Shown: one piece after another, positions 44,032 to 53,169 of the stretch
How positions within the stretch are numbered: position 1 is the first letter of the stretch
Layout of the letters: each line of letters starts with the position of its first letter
Source: CAMDKS01 sp964402975
Lineage (GTDB): Bacteria; Bdellovibrionota_B; Oligoflexia; Oligoflexales; RGVZ01
Length of the DNA: 64,000 nucleotides
Direction: 5' to 3'
NCBI GenBank assembly: GCA_964402975.1
Contig: CAYOEM010000011.1
Span: 23,896 to 87,895 of the forward strand
Notes under the pieces: generated by a model
The model's database searches: none
What the model was told of the DNA's origin: nothing
What the model saw: the letters and a program-made list of their open reading frames with translations, nothing else
Program-made: the position numbers and the translations under genes

Positions 44032-46776
44032 TTAGAACAGATAGTTTTTGGTGATGCTTCTGGGGTTGTCTTTAAGGCCCAGGGGCGCACCTGAATAGAC
44101 GACTTCGCCACCATTTTCTGCCGCATCTGGACCCATCTCGATGAGCCAATCAGCTTGACGAAGAACGTCCAAATGATGCTCCACAATAATGACCGTGTGG
44201 CCTAGTCCGGCCAGCTCGTGAAACTGTGCCAGCAAGCTTGCCACGTCAACATCACTTAGGCCTGTAGTTGGCTCATCAAAGATGAGAATTGACGGCTTAC
44301 CTTTTCGAGCATCTCTCATAATTTGCACCAGCTTTAGCCTTTGAGCCTCACCCCCGCTAAATGAGCTGGTCGATTGCCCCAACGTTACATACCCCATCCC
44401 GACTTTCAAGACCGCATCAAGACACTCGACAATAGCCCGTTGATCAAAGAAAAATGTCCTAGCTTCTGATGCAGTCATGGACAAGACATCTACAAGATTT
44501 TTACCTTTAAATGTGACCGACAAAACTTTCTCTTCAAAACGCGCGCCAGCGCAGGCGGGGCAAACGATTTCCATATCGCCGAGAAAAGATAGATCTTCGA
44601 CGACCGTTCCAAGACCTCGACATGTTTCACATCGTCCGCCAGGACTGTTAAAACTAAAAGAACCAGGAGTTAATCCGAGGTCTTTTGCAGCCTCTTGAGA
44701 CGCGAACAGCTTGCGGACAAAGTCCATAACATCAAGATATGTGGCAATCGTGCTACGACTGCTTCGACCAAGAGCGATTTGAGAAACCATCAATACATTT
44801 TCGTGTAATTTTATATTTTGAACTGGTCCCACAGAGCCTGTGTTCGGTCTATCTGATTCTTTAAGATTTCCGAAAGTCTCCTGAAGCAGCGGATACAAAG
44901 TATGCCTAATCAGACTTGTTTTGCCGCTACCAGATACGCCGCACACGGCCGTCACTTTGCCTATTGGAATCTCTACAGATGCGTTTTTAAGGTTATGAAT
45001 ACTCGCGTTTTTAAGTTGGATAAATTTCCAACTCTTAGCGCTGGTCTCGGGGCTCTTTGCCTCTTTTTGAGCGGATGATCGACGTGCTGCAGGTGTGCCT
45101 TGATAAACGAGGTAGCCCCCCTCGTGGCCAGCTTTAGGACCTATCTCTATAAAGTAATCAGAATTATTAATAATCGTTTTCTCGTGTTCAACGACAACGA
45201 CCGTGTTGCCCTGCGACTGCAGCTCTCTGATCACTGACAAAAGATTAGAGCTATCTCTCGCGTGTAATCCGGCAGTTGGCTCATCAAGACAAAACAACGT
45301 ATCAGTCAGTACACTCCCCAGACATCTAGACATGTTGATGCGCTGCAACTCGCCACCACTCAAAGTCTTGGCACTACGCTCCATGGAAAGATATGAAAGT
45401 CCCATCTTTCTGAGGTAGTCAATTCTAGACTGAGCCTCGAGCAAGGCCTCGGCGATTCCCTGTCCAGACGAATCACGACCCTTTATCGCAGAGAGCCCCA
45501 TCGAGTCGATAGACTTAAGCCATGCGTTAAGGTGATTGACATCAAGAGCAGTAACTTCGTTAATAGACTTACCTGCCACCTGGATTGCGCGCGCACGCTC
45601 ATTTAGTCGCCGACCACCGCAGGTTGGGCATGTAATATACTTTCTAAACCTTGCGGCATGAATGCGGTAGTGCGCTTTATACCTCTTAGTATCAAGCCAT
45701 CGAAAGTAACCACGAATTCCACCAAAAATTTTACGGTCCCCATTCCAAAGCCACTGCTTCTCTTCATCTGAATAATCAGAAAACGCCTTCTTTTTTACGT
45801 CAAACTTTTTAGTTTGGGCGGACCTTAATGCGTCGCGGTAGGCTACACGGTGCTCACCAAAATTCCAACACACCACACCCTCATCGGCCAGCGAGAGCGA
45901 AGGATCAGGAATAATCTTGGCTTCATCGAGATCCGTGCTACTGCCAAAGCCCTGGCACGTCTCACAAGCGCCAATTGGATGATTAAAGGAAAACAACGCC
46001 ATGGTCGGCTCTGTGTACTGAATACCGCAGCATTCGAGTCGCCTAGAAAACTCGGTCATTCGAGAATTCTGATCGATAACAGCCGCACGGCCACGACCCA
46101 GGCGCAAGACAAGCGCGGACGCCTCCACTAATCTCTTTCCAGATTCAGCATCGACTGCAATCCGATCAACCACGATCCAAGAGGAGGAGCGATCCATCTT
46201 TTTGACATCTTCAAGTCGCTTAACCTCTCCATCAGTCCATATCCTGGTGAAGCCTTGACCCTGAAGTAATGCCTTTAATTCCTTGTCGGGTAACCCCTCC
46301 CATGAGTCCATGGGAGCCCCCAACATGATTTTACAGTCCATAAAATTGGAGAGGATGTTTTGCGCCATCTGATCGGGGTCAGCTTTTTCGACTGTTTTTT
46401 TACACCGAGAGCATACGATCTGCCCTGCCTGGGAGAAGATCACCCGCAGAATGTCGTGCATTTCTGTGAGCGTTCCCACAGTGGAGCGGTTGTTGGCTCC
46501 AGATCTCGACTGCTGAACTGCAATGGCCGGTGGAAGATTTTTGATGCCTGATATTTTTGGTTTCGGCATGGCTTTCAAGTATTGGCGCGCAAAGCTACTA
46601 AGGCTTTCGACGTAACGACGGTAAGCCTCCGCATATAAGGTGTCAAAAACCAGCGAGCTCTTACCGCTACCTGAAACTCCGGTGACAGCCGTTAGTTTAT
46701 TGAGAGGAATTTTTATATCCAAGGTCTTGAGATTGTTGGTCTGGACCCCAGATATTTCTATAGACTTGTTTTCCAA
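44032..46776 (-). CDS. uvrA: Divergent UvrA excinuclease ATPase
   Basis: Damage-recognition ATPase of nucleotide-excision repair, 914 residues with two ABC modules: Walker A GVSGSGKSS and GVSGSGKTS, signatures LSGGELQRI and FSGGEAQRL. The UvrB-interacting insert is present, and zinc module 2 is intact (CETC...CPAC). Zinc module 1 is altered: the first Cys-x2-Cys reads LECC, losing the first Cys. The linker ALGRSSRSTIATY also departs from the usual SPIGRTPRSNPATY. It may be a lineage-specific UvrA or a second paralogue. The TTG at 46776, with GGAG five bases upstream, is preferred to a GTG at 46806. No uvrB is nearby. Confidence 0.9.
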   Translation of the reverse strand: MENKSIEISGVQTNNLKTLDIKIPLNKLTAVTGVSGSGKSSLVFDTLYAEAYRRYVESLSSFARQYLKAMPKPKISGIKNLPPAIAVQQSRSGANNRSTVGTLTEMHDILRVIFSQAGQIVCSRCKKTVEKADPDQMAQNILSNFMDCKIMLGAPMDSWEGLPDKELKALLQGQGFTRIWTDGEVKRLEDVKKMDRSSSWIVVDRIAVDAESGKRLVEASALVLRLGRGRAAVIDQNSRMTEFSRRLECCGIQYTEPTMALFSFNHPIGACETCQGFGSSTDLDEAKIIPDPSLSLADEGVVCWNFGEHRVAYRDALRSAQTKKFDVKKKAFSDYSDEEKQWLWNGDRKIFGGIRGYFRWLDTKRYKAHYRIHAARFRKYITCPTCGGRRLNERARAIQVAGKSINEVTALDVNHLNAWLKSIDSMGLSAIKGRDSSGQGIAEALLEAQSRIDYLRKMGLSYLSMERSAKTLSGGELQRINMSRCLGSVLTDTLFCLDEPTAGLHARDSSNLLSVIRELQSQGNTVVVVEHEKTIINNSDYFIEIGPKAGHEGGYLVYQGTPAARRSSAQKEAKSPETSAKSWKFIQLKNASIHNLKNASVEIPIGKVTAVCGVSGSGKTSLIRHTLYPLLQETFGNLKESDRPNTGSVGPVQNIKLHENVLMVSQIALGRSSRSTIATYLDVMDFVRKLFASQEAAKDLGLTPGSFSFNSPGGRCETCRGLGTVVEDLSFLGDMEIVCPACAGARFEEKVLSVTFKGKNLVDVLSMTASEARTFFFDQRAIVECLDAVLKVGMGYVTLGQSTSSFSGGEAQRLKLVQIMRDARKGKPSILIFDEPTTGLSDVDVASLLAQFHELAGLGHTVIIVEHHLDVLRQADWLIEMGPDAAENGGEVVYSGAPLGLKDNPRSITKNYLF

Positions 46777-46802
46777 TGAAGCTCCAAAAACCAAATTATG
46801 AC

Positions 46803-46816
46803 CCACTCTTGAGTGG
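46803..46816. repeat. Palindrome upstream of uvrA
   Basis: CCACTCTTGAGTGG is a perfect 14-base palindrome about 27 bases upstream of the uvrA start, within the divergent uvrA/SPOR region. It is an operator-like site of unknown regulator and not a recognised LexA box. Confidence 0.4.
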
Positions 46817-46911
46817 CCTGTAGGACATGCCTTATAATTGAAGATAAGGATTTCAACTGACCAATCAAACCAAGCCCCGAACTATACTGGTTTGGAGCAA
46901 AAAGGTACACG

Positions 46912-47367
46912 ATGAAGAAGTTCATAATTGTTTTGACAGGGCTTTTATCGGTCATATTTGTTGGGTCGTTTATGTTATCTCTAGGCTTTAAAAAAGCTAA
47001 AATTATGGGAACCTCTGGCACTGCGGTCACGCAGACGCAAGACAAGGATTCCTCCGATGCCTCAAAGCCGGTTTTCTACGAAACCGTGGGCGCTTCACCG
47101 AAGCCTAGCTTCCAGAATCGAATTAAACAAGCCAGCCGATTTACGATCGAAATAGCCAATTTCACAGAACGGGAGGACGCGGAAACACTGCTTCTCCAAC
47201 TAAAAGCTCGTGGTATCGAAGGATTTTATACGCCCATGCGGCGAGGGGGCCAGGTTATTTACCGAGTCAGGCTCGGCATGTTCACAAATCCAGATGACGC
47301 TCAGAAAGTTCTAGCTAAGGTGAACTCCGCGGCCAAGGTCAATGGCGTCGTCGCGAAACTTCGCTAA
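46912..47367 (+). CDS. SPOR-domain membrane protein
   Basis: 151-residue protein with a single N-terminal membrane helix (5-27), a short polar linker and a C-terminal SPOR domain (about 74-151; FTIEIANFTEREDAETLLLQ and VYRVRLGMF-like strands). SPOR domains bind glycan strands lacking stem peptides at the division septum, so a periplasmic cell-division or wall role is likely. AAAGG lies before the ATG, and a TATACT -10 at 46883-46888. Divergent from uvrA. Confidence 0.88.
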   Translation: MKKFIIVLTGLLSVIFVGSFMLSLGFKKAKIMGTSGTAVTQTQDKDSSDASKPVFYETVGASPKPSFQNRIKQASRFTIEIANFTEREDAETLLLQLKARGIEGFYTPMRRGGQVIYRVRLGMFTNPDDAQKVLAKVNSAAKVNGVVAKLR

Positions 47368-47385
47368 TCCTCGCAAATTTAGTTT

Positions 47386-47820
47386 CTAAAGCCCCGGATC
47401 TCTTAAATTCTCCGAGGCACCCAATTCGTCGCTTGGGTTAGAGCCGGGAAACTCTACAACGTCTATTAAAGCATCGCCATCGAAGTCGTAGGCCCACGAC
47501 AATGGAGCACCCTCCTGGTCTACAACCTCTAGCATTTCAAACTGCCCATCGCGATCAAAGTCCCAACCCCGGTAAGATCCATTAGTTTTCTCGCCGTTTG
47601 AGTAGGTCCAATTAACGCCGATATCCATACGATCAGGCAGCGGTGGGCTTTTTTCAATGCGCTGACCCTCGCGAAGTACATAGAAAGCAGCGCCTGCCTT
47701 AGGTTTACTACTGATCAGGGTCGCCTTAACAGTGGAGCATGACGACAGTCCAGCCAACGCTGCAAGATTAAGCATCAAAAGAGTTGAAAATAATAAATCA
47801 CGTTTCAATGACCACCCCAT
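47386..47820 (-). CDS. Lipoprotein with EF-hand-like Asp repeats
   Basis: 144-residue predicted lipoprotein (signal ends LSSC, Cys about 28). Two Asp-rich loops, DFDRDGQFEMLE and DFDGDALIDVVE, resemble the D-x-D-x-D-G calcium loops found in EF-hand or dockerin-like motifs. Ca binding is therefore plausible though unproven. Location is the periplasm or outer membrane. Its stop is 18 bases from the convergent SPOR gene. No family assigned. Confidence 0.7.
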   Translation of the reverse strand: MGWSLKRDLLFSTLLMLNLAALAGLSSCSTVKATLISSKPKAGAAFYVLREGQRIEKSPPLPDRMDIGVNWTYSNGEKTNGSYRGWDFDRDGQFEMLEVVDQEGAPLSWAYDFDGDALIDVVEFPGSNPSDELGASENLRDPGL

Positions 47821-47925
47821 TCAAACCAAAATAACGGCTAAAACCATAAGAATCCTGGCTGACTTAACAAGTTTTCGGTTGCAGCAAGCCAAAGCTTTAA
47901 GCACAATGGGGGCCCTTAAGCCTTG

Positions 47926-49743
47926 ATGACGGAGACTTTCTTGCAAGACCCTAAATTTATTAGAAATTTTTGCATCGTGGCGCACATCGATCACGGCAAG
48001 TCAACTCTCGCTGACCGCCTTATCGAATACACCGGCACACTCACCAACCGGGAAATGAAGGAACAGGTTCTCGACTCAATGGACCTTGAGCGGGAACGCG
48101 GCATCACAATTAAGGCGCAGACCTGTTGCATGCGCTACAAAGCCAAAGATGGGCAAACCTATCAGTTAAATCTTATCGATACTCCAGGCCACGTTGATTT
48201 CTCCTATGAGGTGTCTCGAAGCCTCGCGGCCTGCGAAGGCGCTTTGGTCATTGTTGATGCCAGTCAAGGAGTTGAAGCCCAGACAGTTGCTAACGTACAA
48301 CTTGCCATGCGAAATAACCTCGCGCTCATTCCTGTCATCAACAAAATTGACCTCCCCTCAGCAGATCCTGACCGGGTAGCTCAAGAAATAGAAGATGAAT
48401 TAGCTATCGATGCAACCGAAGCCGTAAAGTGTTCGGCCAAAGCAGGCATAGGTATTCAAGACGTGCTTGAGGCTATCGTACAAAGAGTTCCGCCTCCAAA
48501 TGATCATAACGATCAAAAACTTCGCGCGTTGATTTTCGATAGCTGGTTTGACCCGTATCTGGGCGCCGTGTCGCTCCTTCGAATAAAGGATGGAGTCATA
48601 AAAAAAGGTCAACGCATGCAGATGATGTCGACCGGCAAAAACTATGAAGTTTTGAAGATTGGCAAGTTGACGCCCAAGGGCGTTGAAGTCGACCAACTAT
48701 CTTGCGGAGAGGTAGGCTTTGTTTCGGGTTCGATTAAAGCCGTCGCCGACACTCGAGTCGGCGATACCATCACCGATGCGGTCAAGCCAGCCTCAGAGCC
48801 GCTTTCCGGTTTTCAACCAGCAAAGCAGATGGTTTTTGGGGGAATATTTCCTGTTGAGTCCAGTGAATACCCCGTTCTGAAGGATAGTCTTGAAAAGTTA
48901 ACCTTAAATGATTCCAGCTTGGTCTATGAAGTGGAAAGCTCAAATGCTCTTGGATTTGGATTTAGGGTTGGTTTTCTGGGTCTTTTACACATGGATATCG
49001 TTCAAGAGCGTCTTGAGCGGGAATACAACCTAGACTTGATTTTTACTGCACCGACTGTCGTTTACAAAATTCATACGCTCGAGGGTGAGTTGCTTGAAAT
49101 TGAAAACCCAGCCAAGCTCCCCGATCCAACAAAAATTGCAAAGTTCGAAGAGCCTTATGTCACCATGGTCGTGCACACCCCAGAGGAATATCTGGGACAA
49201 CTCCTGAAACTTCTCCAGGAGCGACGCGGCCATCAAAAAGCCATGGAATACACGTCGACTAAACGCGTGCGATTGACCTATGAAATCCCGATGAACGAGA
49301 TGATTTTCGACTTTCACGACAAACTAAAATCTATGTCTCGAGGCTACGCTTCGATGGACTATGAGCTTCTCGATTACCGCGAAGGCGACCTGGTGAAGCT
49401 GGACATTTTAGTGAACGCCGAGCCCGTGGATGCTTTGTCTTGTATTGTTCACCGTAGTTATGCCGCAAGTCGTGGTCGTCAGCTTTGCGAGAAGTTGAAA
49501 GAGCTGTTACCGCGTCAAATGTTTCAAATCGCGATACAGGCTGCCATCGGAAGCAAGGTTGTGGCCAGAGAGACCATCTCGGCCTTGCGCAAAGACGTAA
49601 CAGCTAAGTGCTACGGTGGCGACATTTCAAGGAAACGCAAACTCCTTGAAAAACAAAAAGAAGGCAAAAAGCGCATGAAGCAGATCGGCTCGGTGGAAAT
49701 CCCGCAGTCAGCGTTTACGGCTATTCTCAAGCTTGACAGCTAG
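47926..49743 (+). CDS. lepA: Elongation factor 4 (LepA)
   Basis: Ribosome-associated GTPase that acts on stalled or mistranslocated ribosomes. The 605-residue protein has G1 AHIDHGKSTLADRL, the switch RERGITIKAQ, DTPGHVDF, NKIDLP and the LepA-specific C-terminal domain (EGKKRMKQIGSVEIPQSAF). The ATG at 47926 directly follows an in-frame TTG, and GGGGG lies about 18 bases before it. It converges with the transglycosylase gene after one base. The signal peptidase gene that often accompanies lepA is absent. Confidence 0.97.
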   Translation: MTETFLQDPKFIRNFCIVAHIDHGKSTLADRLIEYTGTLTNREMKEQVLDSMDLERERGITIKAQTCCMRYKAKDGQTYQLNLIDTPGHVDFSYEVSRSLAACEGALVIVDASQGVEAQTVANVQLAMRNNLALIPVINKIDLPSADPDRVAQEIEDELAIDATEAVKCSAKAGIGIQDVLEAIVQRVPPPNDHNDQKLRALIFDSWFDPYLGAVSLLRIKDGVIKKGQRMQMMSTGKNYEVLKIGKLTPKGVEVDQLSCGEVGFVSGSIKAVADTRVGDTITDAVKPASEPLSGFQPAKQMVFGGIFPVESSEYPVLKDSLEKLTLNDSSLVYEVESSNALGFGFRVGFLGLLHMDIVQERLEREYNLDLIFTAPTVVYKIHTLEGELLEIENPAKLPDPTKIAKFEEPYVTMVVHTPEEYLGQLLKLLQERRGHQKAMEYTSTKRVRLTYEIPMNEMIFDFHDKLKSMSRGYASMDYELLDYREGDLVKLDILVNAEPVDALSCIVHRSYAASRGRQLCEKLKELLPRQMFQIAIQAAIGSKVVARETISALRKDVTAKCYGGDISRKRKLLEKQKEGKKRMKQIGSVEIPQSAFTAILKLDS

Positions 49744-49744
49744 T

Positions 49745-50728
49745 CTAAAACCGAACGGTTTCTCCGGCTGGGTCTGGTCGATCATCCCCAACAGCCAGTT
49801 TATCCACCTGATCATAAACTTGGGCCATGCGAGATTCCTCCCGCATCGCTACATTTCGGACTGCAATAAAACTCGGGTAATAATTCCTCGCCGCAAAGCC
49901 AAACATACTGGTTTTGTGATCTCTTCTTATTTTCATGTAGTCGCCACCAAATTTCTGGATGGCTCGCATGACGCCATTAAGACCGTAGTTATAGGCCGTG
50001 ATTGCCAACTCCCAGGACCTCGTTCTTAGATAAATGCCGGCAAGATGATCAGTTGCTGCGTCAGTCGATAACTTCGGGTCCACACGCCAATCTTTTTTCC
50101 GTCTGACAACGAGTCCTTCTGCGCGAGCTGTATGTGGCATAAATTGCCAAAGACCTTTGGCGCCCGCCTTACTGGTCGCAAATCGATCAAATCCGCTTTC
50201 AAGATGAGGGAGGTAGGCTAAATCCTCGGGTAACCCTTTTTCCTTGAGTGAGCGCTTAATCATGTGGACGTACTGCCGACTCCGATTAAGACTCTTTTGA
50301 AACTCCACACCTCTCTGACAGCGCACTTGATCCTGAGCATCCGCAAAAAAAGCCCGACTACGTTTTTCTGCAGGGACGGCTTTATAGATTTTTCGCTCAA
50401 AATCACCCGAGGCACGCCCGGTCCGAGCAATATTTCCCAAGGCAGAACGGATTTTTTTGATGTGGTTTTTTAAAAGCGCGCTACCTCTAGCTCGCTGAAC
50501 TCGCGGAACCCTTGCAACATAGTAGATGACGTCCAAGTCCCATTCGTCGTGAAAAACACACTCATCAGGGTCATACTCTGAAAAAATACGCTCCCAGAAC
50601 TGGACATCTTTTTCCAAACCATCAGGAATTCTTAACATCGATCCAGTCTGGCTCGATGCCTGCGCCCATCCAACGCGAGGGATTGCCATCATTAGCATTA
50701 TGATTACTAATAGAACGCGCATACCCAT
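49745..50728 (-). CDS. Lytic transglycosylase (MltD-like SLT domain)
   Basis: 327-residue exported enzyme that cleaves the MurNAc-GlcNAc bond of peptidoglycan with 1,6-anhydro product formation. Signal peptide 1-22. The SLT domain (about 160-300) has the catalytic Glu in HLESGFDRFATSKAGAKGLW, GLWQFMPHTA, and AITAYNYGLNG. The N-terminal region contains a Cys pair in the mature part. No LysM repeats follow, unlike E. coli MltD. Likely a periplasmic wall-remodelling enzyme. Monocistronic. Confidence 0.9.
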   Translation of the reverse strand: MGMRVLLVIIMLMMAIPRVGWAQASSQTGSMLRIPDGLEKDVQFWERIFSEYDPDECVFHDEWDLDVIYYVARVPRVQRARGSALLKNHIKKIRSALGNIARTGRASGDFERKIYKAVPAEKRSRAFFADAQDQVRCQRGVEFQKSLNRSRQYVHMIKRSLKEKGLPEDLAYLPHLESGFDRFATSKAGAKGLWQFMPHTARAEGLVVRRKKDWRVDPKLSTDAATDHLAGIYLRTRSWELAITAYNYGLNGVMRAIQKFGGDYMKIRRDHKTSMFGFAARNYYPSFIAVRNVAMREESRMAQVYDQVDKLAVGDDRPDPAGETVRF

Positions 50729-50968
50729 TCCCAGATTTTAATAAATAGATTTCTTCAGTCTTATTGTCCCAATTTCTGAGACAAACCGAAAGTACCCGAA
50801 ATGCTGGGCATTTTTTGAACACAGGGTACAGGAGTCGATATTATCTTTAATTACAGGCTCTTTGAGCTATTGGCGACAATTCAATAGGCACAATTAATCT
50901 TGATTTTCACTGCCTACCGTACAAATATCAGGCCTGAAAATTACCAATTCGAAAAACAAGAGGTCTCT

Positions 50969-53098
50969 ATGGGCACGGGTCGATACGTTTTTAACTTTAT
51001 TGCGTCACTCCTGATTATCGGATGCCCCCTGGCACTTTCGCAAGAAATACCCCCGGGACACTCCCATCAAGGACCTGCCTTTGACGAGGGCCCACGAGAG
51101 TTCGCCACATTACAGCAAGGGATGCCGTCCATTCAGTTTGAGACGCCAAACTGCACGCCAGAAGCCAACGCGTTCATTCGCCAGGGAATCGGACAGTTAC
51201 ATGGGTTTTTGAATTTTGAGTCTGAAAGATCATTTCGGCAAGCCGCCTACCTCGACAAGGGATGTACCTTGGCTTACTGGGGCATGGCCATGTCTAGCGC
51301 CGTTTGGGTCGGCGATAACGACCGAGCAGCAAAATTTGCTGAGCATGCAAGGCAGCGCTTAACATCCAATAGCACCAAAAGAGAAGAGCTCTACGTCGAG
51401 TCTGTCGAGGCGCTGGCTGCAGGTCAGATTGATCGACATCTGTCGCTGTTAGAGAGAATTTTTAGAGATCATCCTGAAGACCTGGAAGCAAAGTCTTTTT
51501 ACGTTGTTAATAGCTGGATTCACCGCATCTACCGTCCTGGCCTCACCGAGGCCGCCGAGACGGCTGTGCAATCCGAAACGCTATTTCGACTCGCTAAGGA
51601 GATTTTAGCAGCTAATCCGAACCACCCGACTCACCACTACGTGATCCACATGTGGGACACCGACCAAAATTTTGCGAAGGCACTGGACTCCGCAGATCAA
51701 AGTGGATTTTCTGGACCAGCGATTGCTCATCTTTGGCATATGGCTGGTCACATCTACTCGAGAGCTCGCCTATTGTTTGAAACCTGGTGGTCTCAGGAAG
51801 CAGCCGCACGAATTGATCACACCTACATGCAAAAATCTCGAATATTTCCATATTGGCTCCACAATCACGCCCATAACAATGAATGGTTATCGAGGACTCT
51901 TATGTCCATGGGTAACTTCGCAAAGGCCAAGGCTTACGCCCTAAATATGCTCGCTCAGCCGCGTCATCCCAAACTTAATCGCGTTGACCAGTATCAGCAT
52001 GTGCAAAATGGGGTCTTAAGGAGCGCTGAAATATTGGAGCGCGGCGAATATTGGTCGGAGGCTGCAATCCTCGCAAAGTCACCGTTTATGGTATGCGAAG
52101 AATTCACGACCCACAAAGACTCCTTCGAAGCATGTCGGCGCCTGAAAGCTCTGACGGCCGTCATGACAGGCAAGCTAGACGAAAAGGCACTCGACGAACT
52201 AGCTGAGCCCTTAGCTACAGAGGCTGGGGCTCTTTCTGACATTGTCCATCAAACAAATCCGCAAGAAGCGTTTGCTCGCCTTCGATCTCTCCAACACCTT
52301 CAATCAGGATGGGGACTAAGCCGCCTTGTCAGGTACGGCATGATGGCGGGAGCGCACGACGAGGCTGCAGAGTTAGCCGTAAGGCTTGCAGACAATGACT
52401 CCACAAATAATGTGCCATTCAAATTACTGGCGGCAGCTGCTAACGCAAAAGCCAACGAAATCGAAAAAGCCAAAAAGTACTTGGACACTCTTTTGCCGGT
52501 CAGCCAAGAGATCGATGACACGTCACCTTTTAACCGCGAATTGATTGCAACTCTTCGGCAAAGCAACTTGCTACCCCCGGGAGACTGGCGTCTAAAGTTC
52601 AACAAATGGAGAACCATCCATGCAAAACGTCCAGACCATGTAAAGATGGGGCCTCTTCTTTGGCAGTCGATTAAAGCTCCAAATTTCGAATGGACAAATT
52701 CTGATGGTTCTCATCACTCACTCAGCCGAACCGTTGGCGACAAACCAGCCATTGTTGCATTTATGCTGGGTAACTGTCCCCGCTGCGACGAGCAATTTGC
52801 GCTTCTGGATGCTCGGCGTGACGAACTAAGCCGCCTGGGTATTGAGCTGATCGCCATCGCATCAACCGACGCAAATATAGCAGCATTCAAACAAATGTGG
52901 TCTTACGACGAGTTTGAAAGTCTTCCCATCCACGGTCTCTTTGTGTTGAACAAGACTAGAGATGTCGTTTGGCAGGACATCAGCGCGTCGGCGTTCCTCG
53001 ACATCGACTTTCTCATGAAAGAGCTGCCTAGAGCTCTATCACCGATACAATCGGATATGTTAACCGGACAAATAAACACTGGTCGACGGCATCATTAA
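50969..53098 (+). CDS. Secreted TPR-like protein with C-terminal thioredoxin-fold domain
   Basis: 709-residue exported protein (signal peptide 1-24). The N-terminal 400 residues belong to a TPR-like secreted family, recognised by NFESERSFRQAAYLD, AYWGMAMSSAVW and HPTHHYVIHMWD. The last 150 residues form a peroxiredoxin/thioredoxin-like domain with an active-site-like CPRC (GNCPRCDEQF). The combination suggests a periplasmic or surface redox function on a bound partner. AGAGG precedes the ATG at 50969; the frame runs further upstream without a ribosome site. A strong terminator follows. Confidence 0.8.
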   Translation: MGTGRYVFNFIASLLIIGCPLALSQEIPPGHSHQGPAFDEGPREFATLQQGMPSIQFETPNCTPEANAFIRQGIGQLHGFLNFESERSFRQAAYLDKGCTLAYWGMAMSSAVWVGDNDRAAKFAEHARQRLTSNSTKREELYVESVEALAAGQIDRHLSLLERIFRDHPEDLEAKSFYVVNSWIHRIYRPGLTEAAETAVQSETLFRLAKEILAANPNHPTHHYVIHMWDTDQNFAKALDSADQSGFSGPAIAHLWHMAGHIYSRARLLFETWWSQEAAARIDHTYMQKSRIFPYWLHNHAHNNEWLSRTLMSMGNFAKAKAYALNMLAQPRHPKLNRVDQYQHVQNGVLRSAEILERGEYWSEAAILAKSPFMVCEEFTTHKDSFEACRRLKALTAVMTGKLDEKALDELAEPLATEAGALSDIVHQTNPQEAFARLRSLQHLQSGWGLSRLVRYGMMAGAHDEAAELAVRLADNDSTNNVPFKLLAAAANAKANEIEKAKKYLDTLLPVSQEIDDTSPFNRELIATLRQSNLLPPGDWRLKFNKWRTIHAKRPDHVKMGPLLWQSIKAPNFEWTNSDGSHHSLSRTVGDKPAIVAFMLGNCPRCDEQFALLDARRDELSRLGIELIAIASTDANIAAFKQMWSYDEFESLPIHGLFVLNKTRDVVWQDISASAFLDIDFLMKELPRALSPIQSDMLTGQINTGRRHH

Positions 53099-53104
53099 GA
53101 CTGC

Positions 53105-53142
53105 AAAGCCCCCGACTCTTTATTTAGTCGGGGGCTTTTTTT
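53105..53142 (+). terminator. Rho-independent terminator
   Basis: Perfect 13-base stem AAAGCCCCCGACT / AGTCGGGGGCTTT, eight-base loop and a run of seven T (53136-53142), right after the TPR-thioredoxin gene. Confidence 0.92.
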
Positions 53143-53169
53143 ATTTGTCACTTATAATCATTCATCATG

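Noticed and set aside
44877..46776. Reading the UvrA gene as two separate ABC ATPases
   Set aside because: One continuous frame contains both modules, the UvrB-binding insert and the normal UvrA order.
46803..46816. CCACTCTTGAGTGG upstream of uvrA considered as an SOS (LexA) box
   Set aside because: It does not match the LexA motifs I know, so it is listed only as a palindrome of unknown function.
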